Positions 1 through 6,981 of a stretch of DNA of 64,000 nucleotides are shown in pieces. The DNA lies in contig CALLPN010000008.1 of assembly GCA_938015435.1 (NCBI GenBank), forward strand, positions 1 through 64,000, written 5' to 3'. Numbering within the stretch: position 1 is the first letter of the stretch; each line of letters starts with the position of its first letter. This stretch comes from an uncultured Saprospiraceae bacterium. GTDB taxonomy: Bacteria; Bacteroidota; Bacteroidia; Chitinophagales; Saprospiraceae. A model generated the notes under the pieces. The model searched no databases. It saw nothing but the letters and a program-made list of their open reading frames with translations, and was not told where the DNA came from. Position numbers and translations under genes: made by a program.

Positions 1-81
1 GATCTCTTCTACAGATCTACCTGATTCATTTGCCTTAAGAGCTCTAATTATCTGACTCTCGCTAAATTTACTTTTCTTCAT
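1..81 (-). CDS. IS3-family transposase OrfA, N-terminal fragment (runs off window)
   Basis: The first 27 codons read on the minus strand begin MKKSKFSESQIIRALK and continue with a stretch ending SGRSVEEI. This is the typical opening of the helix-turn-helix OrfA protein (HTH_Tnp_1) of IS3-type insertion sequences, which binds the element's ends and is normally joined to the DDE transposase OrfB by frameshifting. The rest lies beyond position 1. The family call rests on this N-terminal motif only, so the subgroup and whether the element is intact are unknown. Confidence 0.75.
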   Translation of the reverse strand, partial: MKKSKFSESQIIRALKANESGRSVEEI

Positions 82-135
82 AACAATTCAAATTTAGTTA
101 ATTTTATAATTGTCTAGCTTTTTGGTAAGTCTACA
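1..135 (-). mobile_element. Right part of an IS3-type insertion sequence
   Basis: The orfA start lies at 81 on the minus strand. About 45 bp outside it the minus strand reads TGTAGACTTACC (124-135), which has the TG-first terminal inverted-repeat form of IS3 elements, so I place the outer boundary at 135. The other end and any target duplication are outside the window, so the boundary is an inference. Confidence 0.5.
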
Positions 136-243
136 GCTACAGTGCGGAATAAGTAAATAAGCTCATGACATATTTTTTTTAAGTGAAAATTACCGTTTTG
201 GTGTAATTAATTTAACTCTGAGTATAGTTTTTAAAAAATGCTG

Positions 244-251
244 TATATTTG
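244..251 (+). promoter_or_regulatory. Bacteroidota -7 promoter element before etfB
   Basis: TATATTTG matches the Bacteroidota primary-sigma consensus TAnnTTTG. It lies 110 bp before the etfB start. No clear TTTG -33 box is visible. Confidence 0.4.
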
Positions 252-361
252 CAAAGTGTTATAGACACAGATTAGTTTGTGATTATGACATTTGAATAGC
301 ATTATAAGTGTTTTAGGTACTTATATTTGTGGACCATTTAAATAATAGATAAATATATAAT

Positions 362-1105
362 ATGAAGCTGTTAGTATGTATAAGCAGAACTCCTGAGACG
401 ACTGCAAAGATCAGTTTTACAGATAACGATACTCAATTCAATACAGATGGAGTGCAATACATTCTTAATCCTTATGATGAGTGGTACGCGCTAGTGAGAG
501 CAATAGAGCTTAAAGAAAAGCTAGGCGGTACTGTTACTGTGATTAATGTAGGTGGACCATCTAACGATATCATCATACGTAAAGCGCTTTCGATAGGCGC
601 AGACGATGCTGTGAGAGTTGATGCCGTAGACGTTGGGTCTGCGTTTTTTGTAGCCAAGCAAATAGCTGCTCATGCAGATGGTGCCGGGTACGATATGATA
701 TTTACAGGTAAAGAAACGATCGATTATAACGGTTCTGAGGTTGGAGCTATGGTGTCAGAGCTATTGGATCTTCCATATGTATCTTATGCTTCTCATTTAG
801 AGATGGAAGGTGATACAGCAGTGATTACTAGAGATATCGAAGGTGGAGTAGAAGTAGCTGCTGTATCTGGCCCTTGTGTAGTGTCTGCTGCCAAAGGTCT
901 AGCTGAACAGCGTATTCCAAATATGAAAGGTATCATGATGTCTAAGCGTAAACCGCTTAACATAGTGCCAGTAGTAGATGCAAATGCTCATGTTGAGACA
1001 GTAAAATATATGCTGCCTGACGCAAAGACAGGTGTTAAATTAGTAGATCCAGAGAATATGGATGAGCTAGTAAGATTACTTCATGAGGAGGCAAAAGCTA
1101 TTTAA
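362..1105 (+). CDS. etfB: Electron transfer flavoprotein subunit beta
   Basis: Beta (FixA-type) subunit of the heterodimeric electron transfer flavoprotein. In the cytoplasm it accepts electrons from acyl-CoA and related dehydrogenases and passes them to ETF:quinone oxidoreductase. The 247-residue length fits the family (about 250). The start MKLLVCISRTPET, the NPYDEWYALVRAIELKE helix near residue 37, and the segment VINVGGPSNDIIIRKALSIG followed by GADDAVRV near residues 61-85 are typical of the Bacteroidota form. The ETF-domain repeat FTGKETIDYNGSEVGAMVSE lies near 114. It is followed 57 bp later by etfA on the same strand, the usual operon order. The ATG follows a TAnnTTTG promoter element. 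The family assignment is firm; the electron donor dehydrogenases are not in this window. Confidence 0.95.
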   Translation: MKLLVCISRTPETTAKISFTDNDTQFNTDGVQYILNPYDEWYALVRAIELKEKLGGTVTVINVGGPSNDIIIRKALSIGADDAVRVDAVDVGSAFFVAKQIAAHADGAGYDMIFTGKETIDYNGSEVGAMVSELLDLPYVSYASHLEMEGDTAVITRDIEGGVEVAAVSGPCVVSAAKGLAEQRIPNMKGIMMSKRKPLNIVPVVDANAHVETVKYMLPDAKTGVKLVDPENMDELVRLLHEEAKAI

Positions 1106-1162
1106 ATTATAAGAGCCTTCCGTTTTTACAACCATTTTGAATAAGATAAAACACAATATATT

Positions 1163-2119
1163 ATGGCAGTATTAGTATTAGCCGAATCAACAAAAGGTAA
1201 TTTCAAAAAGACGGCTCAAGAAGCAGTCTTTTATGCATCTAAATTAGCAGCTCAAAAGGGTAGCGATTGTGTTGCTCTCGTATTAGGTAATTGTGACAAC
1301 CCTGGACAGCTTGGGAAATATGGAGCCACAAAAGTGGTCCATGATGCCAATAGTGTATTTAATAGTGTAGATAGCCAGCAATATGCTTCAGCTATTGCAG
1401 CTCAAGCTAAATCTATAGGAGCTACTCACATTGTCGTAGCTTCTACAAGTACTGGAAAGTCTATCATTGGTAGAGTTGGAGTAAAGCTAGATGCAGGAGT
1501 AGTAAGTAGTGTGAATGCATTGCCAACAGACGATAATACATTTAGTAAAGGTGTATTTTCTGGTAAAGCAACAGTTTACAATAAAGTAACTTCTGACGTA
1601 ACGGTAGTTTCTCTTATGGGAAACTCAATACAGTTTTCTGCTGAAGGTAGTGATGCTACAGTAGAATCAGTAAGTATAGATGTGCCAATTTCTAAGATCG
1701 TAGTAAGAGAGCAAAAAACGGTAGATGGAATAGTGCCTTTACCAGAAGCAGAATTAGTAGTTTCTGCCGGTCGCGGTATGAAAGGTCCTGAGAATTGGGG
1801 AATAATAGAAGAACTAGCAGAAGTATTAGGTGCTACTACAGCATGCTCTAGACCTGTAGCTGATATTGGTTGGAGACCTCATCATGAGCATGTCGGACAA
1901 ACAGGTGTGGCGATCAGACCTAACTTATATATAGCAGCGGGAATTTCAGGAGCAATACAGCATCTTGCAGGTGTCAATAGCTCAAAAGTAATCGTCGTAA
2001 TCAATAAAGATTCAGAAGCACCATTCTTCAAAGCGGCAGACTATGGAGTCGTTGGAGATCTCTTCGAAGTTGTGCCAAAGCTTACAGAAGCTCTTAAAAA
2101 GTTTAAGCAATCTAACTAA
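1163..2119 (+). CDS. etfA: Electron transfer flavoprotein subunit alpha
   Basis: Alpha (FixB-type) subunit of ETF, which carries the FAD. Length is 318 residues against a usual 315-325. The C-terminal FAD domain shows SAGRGM (201-206), CSRPVADIGW (228-237), GQTG (245-248) and GISGAIQH (260-267), the conserved flavin-contact segments. The N-terminal half is the non-FAD ETF domain. It directly follows etfB, so the two are probably co-transcribed. The strong inverted repeat 26 bp after the stop may end this transcript. Confidence 0.95.
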   Translation: MAVLVLAESTKGNFKKTAQEAVFYASKLAAQKGSDCVALVLGNCDNPGQLGKYGATKVVHDANSVFNSVDSQQYASAIAAQAKSIGATHIVVASTSTGKSIIGRVGVKLDAGVVSSVNALPTDDNTFSKGVFSGKATVYNKVTSDVTVVSLMGNSIQFSAEGSDATVESVSIDVPISKIVVREQKTVDGIVPLPEAELVVSAGRGMKGPENWGIIEELAEVLGATTACSRPVADIGWRPHHEHVGQTGVAIRPNLYIAAGISGAIQHLAGVNSSKVIVVINKDSEAPFFKAADYGVVGDLFEVVPKLTEALKKFKQSN

Positions 2120-2144
2120 TTACGAGATTTTGCATTTACTTTGT

Positions 2145-2185
2145 AACCCAATTGATATATGCATATATCTTATATCAATTGGGTT
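2145..2185. terminator. 15-bp perfect hairpin between etfA and the DUF151 gene
   Basis: AACCCAATTGATATA (2145-2159) pairs perfectly with 2171-2185 around an 11-nt loop. The 3' side continues TTTATAAG, so the U-tract is short. It is either a terminator of the etfBA operon or an attenuator or leader element for the next gene, whose ATG is 27 bp away. Confidence 0.55.
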
Positions 2186-2211
2186 TATAAGTGATCATTT
2201 AGTCCCCCTCT

Positions 2212-2808
2212 ATGAAGAAAATAGAACTAAATATAGTAGCCCTCTCGCATAGCGTAACACAATCGCATAACTATGCAGTTGTATTAGGTGAATTGGAAGG
2301 CAAGCGTAGATTACCGATTGTTATTGGTGGTTTTGAGGCGCAAGCTATTGCCGTAGCCATGGAAAATATGACCCCTAATCGACCTCTAACGCATGATTTG
2401 TTTAAAAATGCATTTGATGGTTTCAATATAGAAGTTAAAGAGATTGTCATTAATAATCTTCTAGACGGTATTTTCTATGCTCAATTAGTCTGTGAGGGCC
2501 CATTGGGAACTGTAGAAGTTGATAGCCGTACTTCTGATGCTATAGCGATGGCAGTCAGGTATGGATGTCCTATTTTTACTTATGAATTTATAATGGAGAA
2601 TGCAGGTGTTGTTCTTGAGGATCAAGACGAAGAAGGTATATCTACTGATTCTAAAACTGCAGAGACTCCAAAAGTGCAAAAGGCGGATTCTTATGAATCG
2701 TATACCGTAGGAGCTCTTAATAAGATGTTAGAAGATGTCCTTAATGAAGAAGATTACGAAAAAGCGGCTAAAATCAGAGACGAACTCAATCGCAGAAAAG
2801 CGAATTAG
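2212..2808 (+). CDS. BFN/DUF151 bifunctional nuclease-family protein with UVR motif
   Basis: This 198-residue protein has a DUF151 (bifunctional nuclease) domain over residues 1-135: KKIELNIVALSHS at the start, LPIVIGGFEAQAIA, RPLTHDLF, and the family signature VEVDSRTSDAIAMAVR near 100-115. A C-terminal UVR motif (LEDVLNEEDYEKAAKIRDEL, about 172-191) resembles the UvrB-UvrC contact helix. This two-part architecture is common in Bacteroidota. Members of the family in other organisms have been reported to degrade RNA and DNA; the substrate here is unknown. The ATG lies just after a strong hairpin. The stop is immediately followed by a structured repeat that it shares with the 36.8 kb locus. 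Confidence 0.85.
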   Translation: MKKIELNIVALSHSVTQSHNYAVVLGELEGKRRLPIVIGGFEAQAIAVAMENMTPNRPLTHDLFKNAFDGFNIEVKEIVINNLLDGIFYAQLVCEGPLGTVEVDSRTSDAIAMAVRYGCPIFTYEFIMENAGVVLEDQDEEGISTDSKTAETPKVQKADSYESYTVGALNKMLEDVLNEEDYEKAAKIRDELNRRKAN

Positions 2809-2812
2809 CCAA

Positions 2813-2914
2813 GTGTTTTACGCAGTAAAACACGTCGTCGGAGAGAGAATGTGGCTTTCGCAGAAAACACATGGACTCCGAAAACACATGTACTCCGAAA
2901 ACACATGGACTCCG
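2813..2914. repeat. Double-hairpin dispersed repeat, copy A, with a 17-bp tandem array
   Basis: Begins 4 bp after the DUF151-gene stop. First hairpin: GTGTTTTA, loop CGCAG, TAAAACAC (2813-2833). Second, nested hairpin: TCGGAG (2838-2843) pairs with CTCCGA (2876-2881), enclosing ATGTG...ACACAT arms around another CGCAG loop. The 3' arm is then tandemly repeated: AAAACACATGGACTCCG occurs at 2864-2880, 2881-2897 (one change) and 2898-2914. The same two-hairpin arrangement recurs at 36838-36907. Copy A fills the gap between two convergent genes. Confidence 0.8.
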
Positions 2915-2923
2915 AAAACTCGT

Positions 2924-3385
2924 CTAATCTTCCAGTAAACTTACTATCAAACTATAACCATTCACTTTAGCGTGATCTAGTGCAGTCTTACCTTCCTTAT
3001 CTTTTATATTCTTATCAGCCCCTTTTTCGATGAGATACTTTACAACTTCTTCCTTATTGTAAGTTGCTACAAATGCAAGTGCAGTTGTTCCATTTTTATT
3101 AGTGATATTCAAATCGGCACCAGCTGAAAGAAGTAAATCTGCAAACTCTTTTGATCCTTTAAAGCATACGCCCATCAATGCAGTATTACCAGAACTGTCT
3201 TGAGCATTTACATTAATATCATTTTCGAGAAGTACTTTTGTTACTTTCATCGCACCCATATATGTAGCTAAGATCAGTGGCGTAAAACCTCTAGAATCCT
3301 GAGTGTTTTTACAATTTGGATTAGAAGCAATCATTGCGTTTACCGCATCGTGATCTTCTGCTTTGATAGCATCGAATATGTTCAT
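2924..3385 (-). CDS. Small ankyrin-repeat protein
   Basis: About 153 residues made almost entirely of ankyrin repeats: roughly four units, recognisable by GFTPLILAT, GNTALMG, GTTALAFVA and GKTALDHAK near the first helix of each unit and by VLLENDINVNAQD, LLLSAGADLN and YLIEKGADKNIKD at the unit junctions. No signal peptide or membrane segment, so it is probably a cytoplasmic protein-binding module. I chose the ATG at 3385 (MNIFDAIKAEDHDAV) over a GTG three codons upstream. It converges on the DUF151 gene across the structured repeat. The partner is unknown. Confidence 0.85.
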   Translation of the reverse strand: MNIFDAIKAEDHDAVNAMIASNPNCKNTQDSRGFTPLILATYMGAMKVTKVLLENDINVNAQDSSGNTALMGVCFKGSKEFADLLLSAGADLNITNKNGTTALAFVATYNKEEVVKYLIEKGADKNIKDKEGKTALDHAKVNGYSLIVSLLED

Positions 3386-3489
3386 GTCTAACACAACGTT
3401 TTAAATAAACGAAATACTCATATAGTTAATCGAAAAAGCAAATGAATTAATTGCCTAAACAGTCTTATCTGCAAAAAAATAAATAGTAT

Positions 3490-4314
3490 CTACTCTTTAC
3501 ATTCTATGGTACTAAAACCATCTAGTTGGAGTAACATATTATTATCAGATTTTACGATATTGATAATATCAATAGATATTCCTTCTAAATCCATAGAAAG
3601 TTCTCTTGAAGCATGTTTTGCATTTGGAACCATATTGAATTGACTTGCAATTTTACTGTCTTCTAATTTATAAAGATCTCCTGTGAAATCAACTAACACA
3701 TCACCTCCTTCTTGATTAATAAAACACCACATCATGCAGTCTTCTGGATCTTGAGACGCGCAATTGTCCGATATTTTGGTAATCCACTGCGGTATGCTAT
3801 CTCTTTGCTCAATTGCAATGTGTTCTATAATCTTGATTTTTCTGATATCCTTATCTAAGGTTACCATATACTCATTAGTTGAAAAGTTACCATGATTAGT
3901 ATTGATTTCTACACATTGACCATCTCTGATAAGATCTACAAGTTGAAATTTCACTGGCGTTTGATCTATGATTTTGAGCCATAGTTCTTTAAATTGCATA
4001 ATGATTGTTAGCTCATTTTCTATGAGGTCAATATCCCCTTGCTTTTCATTTTGAGTAAATAGTTGTGCTTTAGTTGGGGCTACTACTTTTTCAATGTTTG
4101 CTATTGCTTCTTTTAGTTCTGTTTGTTCCTTGATTAATAAATCATAGAATCCCTCTAAATCAGAAACATAGCTATTGGCGATCTCATTGCAATGCGGAGC
4201 CACATTATTAGGTCCAAGTACTAATATGTCATTGTATATCTTGGAAAGATATACTTGAGCCTCATTAGTTAGTGATATTAGGCATAAGAAAACCGAAAAA
4301 ATAAACTTTATCAT
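3490..4314 (-). CDS. Secreted protein of unknown function
   Basis: 274 residues that I do not recognise. An N-terminal signal peptide is clear (MIKFIFSVFLCLISLTNEAQ, likely cleaved after EAQ), so it is exported. The mature part is hydrophilic, with a probable coiled helix near residues 55-75 (a run rich in E and K). Acidic regions alternate with predicted strands, and there are several cysteines (NSCASQDPEDCMMWC-like region and a terminal EC). A perfect TAnnTTTG promoter element lies 23 bp upstream of the ATG, so it is probably transcribed alone. Confidence 0.7.
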   Translation of the reverse strand: MIKFIFSVFLCLISLTNEAQVYLSKIYNDILVLGPNNVAPHCNEIANSYVSDLEGFYDLLIKEQTELKEAIANIEKVVAPTKAQLFTQNEKQGDIDLIENELTIIMQFKELWLKIIDQTPVKFQLVDLIRDGQCVEINTNHGNFSTNEYMVTLDKDIRKIKIIEHIAIEQRDSIPQWITKISDNCASQDPEDCMMWCFINQEGGDVLVDFTGDLYKLEDSKIASQFNMVPNAKHASRELSMDLEGISIDIINIVKSDNNMLLQLDGFSTIECKE

Positions 4315-4336
4315 TTGTTATATATATTAGAAGTAA

Positions 4337-4344
4337 CAAAGATA
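4337..4344 (-). promoter_or_regulatory. Bacteroidota -7 element for the secreted protein at 3490-4314
   Basis: On the minus strand the sequence is TATCTTTG, a perfect TAnnTTTG, 23 bp before the start codon at 4314. Confidence 0.45.
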
Positions 4345-4534
4345 CTCTATCCCTCAGAAGTATAGTGTAACTCCATTGTTATAATCATCATAAAACTTAA
4401 GCGATTGATAAGGATATTTTATACTGTAATGGGGTACATTGTTTTTATGCGAAAGACCATATCTAATCATTATTATAATATTAACCGATATATTGCATGA
4501 TAGACAACCCTTACGACTCACAGAACCACGTATA

Positions 4535-5173
4535 ATGCTAAATCAATACATAGATCATACTAATCTAAAAGCGAATGCTTCATTAGACGATATCACTAAA
4601 CTTTGCCAAGAGGCAATAGATCATAATTTCTATGCTGTTTGTGTCAATGGAAGCTATTTACACCATGCTTTGGAATTGTTGAACGGTGCTAATACGCAAA
4701 TAGCCGTAGTAGCTGGATTTCCTTTAGGAAGCGGAACGCTGAATGCTAAGCTCAATGAAATTAGCCTTCTTGTAGATGCTGGTGCCGATGAAATAGATAT
4801 GGTACTTAATGTAGGATATATGAAATCTGGACTGATGAAAGATATCGAAGCGGAGTTAGCCATGTCTAGGGTGATTGCTGAAGATGTATGTCTCAAACTT
4901 ATATTGGAGACTTGTTATCTAACGGATGCTGAAATAGTTTCTATATCTAAATTGGCAATGAAAGAAGGGTTTGACTACATCAAAACATCAACTGGATTTG
5001 GAACTGCTGGAGCAACATTACATCATGTCGAATTGATGAAAGATACAGTAGGAGAAGAAGTAAAAGTCAAAGCCTCTGGCGGTATCCGTGATAAAGAAAC
5101 AGCACAACAGTTTATTGATGCTGGCGCGAGTAGGATAGGGACGAGCAGTGGTGTTAAGATTGTTGCGACTTAG
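4535..5173 (+). CDS. deoC: Deoxyribose-phosphate aldolase
   Basis: Class I aldolase that splits 2-deoxy-D-ribose 5-phosphate into acetaldehyde and glyceraldehyde 3-phosphate in deoxynucleoside salvage. With the ATG at 4535 the protein has 212 residues, the family's usual length; an upstream TTG at 4439 would add an unrelated 32-residue leader. Catalytic landmarks: D88 in EIDMVLNVG, Schiff-base K150 in DYIKTSTGFGTAGAT, and K179 in VKASGGIRD. The substrate-phosphate segment IGTSSG lies near 201. IDHTNLK at the N-terminus is the family signature. No other deo genes are adjacent. Confidence 0.95.
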   Translation: MLNQYIDHTNLKANASLDDITKLCQEAIDHNFYAVCVNGSYLHHALELLNGANTQIAVVAGFPLGSGTLNAKLNEISLLVDAGADEIDMVLNVGYMKSGLMKDIEAELAMSRVIAEDVCLKLILETCYLTDAEIVSISKLAMKEGFDYIKTSTGFGTAGATLHHVELMKDTVGEEVKVKASGGIRDKETAQQFIDAGASRIGTSSGVKIVAT

Positions 5174-5288
5174 ATTATTTTGGTCTAATAATTTTATGTT
5201 AAACATCTTAATATGTAAAATCTGATATCAAAATTGAATTATATTACGTAGGTCTAACCTTGGCCTGATTAAGAATCAATTTAATTCA

Positions 5289-6323
5289 ATGAGATACTTA
5301 TATATATTCGTATTATTTCTAGTAGTGGTTTCATGCAAAACAGCAACAGAATTGTTAGATAATGGAAACTATGAAGACGCTTTTGATAAAGCATTAAGCG
5401 AACTTGAAAAAGGAAATAATGTAGCTCAGAATACAGATGTTATAATTAAATCATCAAATTTTATTGCGGCGAATGCAATCGATCTGGCGGACGATAAAAA
5501 ATCCAATTCGAATGTTAAGAATTGGATCAAATCTCAAGGTAATCTGTATGAAGTTTTAGAGAATATAGGTCGGGCAAATATTGTTTTGGATGGTTTAATT
5601 AATGAGCCGTATGATGCTTTATGTTCTAGAAAAAAGGATGTTGATTATAAAATAGTAGATCATTATTTTGAAGAAGGAACTCAAAGTTTAAAATCATTCG
5701 AAGCCAGTGGTTTCAAGTCAGATTCTAGAAGTGCTTATTATAGTTTAGAGGATTGTGAGAAGTATGGAGGATCAGATTTTTTTCCTAGTCTAGTTGAGAA
5801 GAAAGAATATGCATATCAAAATGGAATAGTCTACTACACCACCAATCATCTCAATATTGGTTCAGGGTTGTTTTTAAAACCACTTCCTAATAATGTAGAT
5901 TTTGATCCCGATTGTAAAATTAATGTGAATCATGATTTTGTATCTTTTACTACCGAAGAAACGGTTAAAGAAGATAAACAAACTAGTAAAATTGAAGATG
6001 GGCAAGAAGAGGTAGTCGATTCAACTGGAGTTAATTATATTCCTAAATATAAATATGTTAAGGCTTCTGTATTGACAAAGACTATAACAGTAACAGCCAG
6101 TGTGACTACGAATGTATGGAGTGAAAGTGTTACTGAAAACTGTAATGTATCGTCAAGAAATTTTACCACGCAATCAGTTGATTCCTATGAAGAAATAAGT
6201 GTAGAAGGTGACGAAAGGGCACTTACATTTCCGATCATCTCTAAAGGTGGTGAGCCTGCGTTTTTTAGAAGCAACTTAAAAGATGAAGTAATAAAGAAAG
6301 CTGACAAAGCAATAGGTATTTAA
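5289..6323 (+). CDS. Lipoprotein of unknown function
   Basis: 344 residues with a lipoprotein signal peptide (MRYLYIFVLFLVVVSC, lipobox VVSC, Cys16), so probably anchored in the outer or inner membrane. A short TPR-like helical stretch follows (ATELLDNGNYEDAFDKALSE). The central part contains KKDVDYKIVDHYFEEG. The C-terminal half is beta-rich with many T and V residues (VLTKTITVTASVTTNV). I do not recognise the family. It stands alone between deoC and a convergent gene. Confidence 0.7.
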   Translation: MRYLYIFVLFLVVVSCKTATELLDNGNYEDAFDKALSELEKGNNVAQNTDVIIKSSNFIAANAIDLADDKKSNSNVKNWIKSQGNLYEVLENIGRANIVLDGLINEPYDALCSRKKDVDYKIVDHYFEEGTQSLKSFEASGFKSDSRSAYYSLEDCEKYGGSDFFPSLVEKKEYAYQNGIVYYTTNHLNIGSGLFLKPLPNNVDFDPDCKINVNHDFVSFTTEETVKEDKQTSKIEDGQEEVVDSTGVNYIPKYKYVKASVLTKTITVTASVTTNVWSESVTENCNVSSRNFTTQSVDSYEEISVEGDERALTFPIISKGGEPAFFRSNLKDEVIKKADKAIGI

Positions 6324-6367
6324 GGTATTCGATTTTTTTCGATATCAAATAATGGATACGGTTATTC

Positions 6368-6898
6368 TTAACGTAGTTCTATCCAATCTATCTCTAATGT
6401 AAACTCTTCTTGTTTTTTGTTTCCTATGAGTATAGCAAATTCATCTAACATTTCCTTTGGATAGTTTGGTTTATCCAATTCATAGCCTCGGAAAGTTGGA
6501 TACATTGAAGCCATATCTACTTCGATCTCTTTCCAGTTTTCGGACACTTCTATATATTGAATGTAGGAATGTCTCTCATTGCTAGAAGATTTTGCCCTTA
6601 TCTGATATTTATTAGCAGGTCCTTTACAACGGATTATTATTTTCTTATAACTCTTAATATCAATTGTCTTTGGATTATATCTCACAGAAGCAAAACCTCC
6701 ATTATAATCTAATGAAATTTTTCCAGAAAATAATGCATTTCCATCCTTGTTGATTATCATTTCACTTTGAGAAACACCACCCATCACACCATCGTTGACA
6801 ATAGTCCAATCAATTAGATCAGATTCTTTATTGAAATCGAAAAGTACATGTGTATCGCTCATTGTAGTTAATAATATGAATGTGATTAAGTATTTCAT
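6368..6898 (-). CDS. CIA30 (NDUFAF1-like) family protein
   Basis: 176 residues with a short signal-like N-terminus (MKYLITFILLTTMSDT) and one CIA30 beta-sandwich domain: LFDFNKESDLIDWTIVNDG, GVMGGVSQSEM, the strand motif FSGKISLDYNGGFASVRY, and a terminal TLEIDWIELR. In eukaryotes the domain belongs to a complex I assembly factor; in bacteria it resembles carbohydrate-binding jelly-rolls and its role is mostly unknown. The DGVMGGVS and NGGFAS motifs make the family call safe. It runs in the same direction as the BNR protein upstream, 83 bp away, so co-transcription is possible. Confidence 0.85.
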   Translation of the reverse strand: MKYLITFILLTTMSDTHVLFDFNKESDLIDWTIVNDGVMGGVSQSEMIINKDGNALFSGKISLDYNGGFASVRYNPKTIDIKSYKKIIIRCKGPANKYQIRAKSSSNERHSYIQYIEVSENWKEIEVDMASMYPTFRGYELDKPNYPKEMLDEFAILIGNKKQEEFTLEIDWIELR

Positions 6899-6981
6899 AT
6901 CAAGGTAACCTTCAATGAGATTTATTGTTCAAGAAAAGATAGATCGCTTTTGGAGTACTTGTGCAATTAGAGGCAAGGCAG

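Noticed and set aside
2043..2252. 69-codon frame bridging etfA and the DUF151 gene
   Set aside because: It overlaps both real genes and reads straight through the hairpin between them.
4439..4534. N-terminal extension of deoC
   Set aside because: It needs a TTG start, is not aldolase-like, and the internal ATG at 4535 gives the normal family length.
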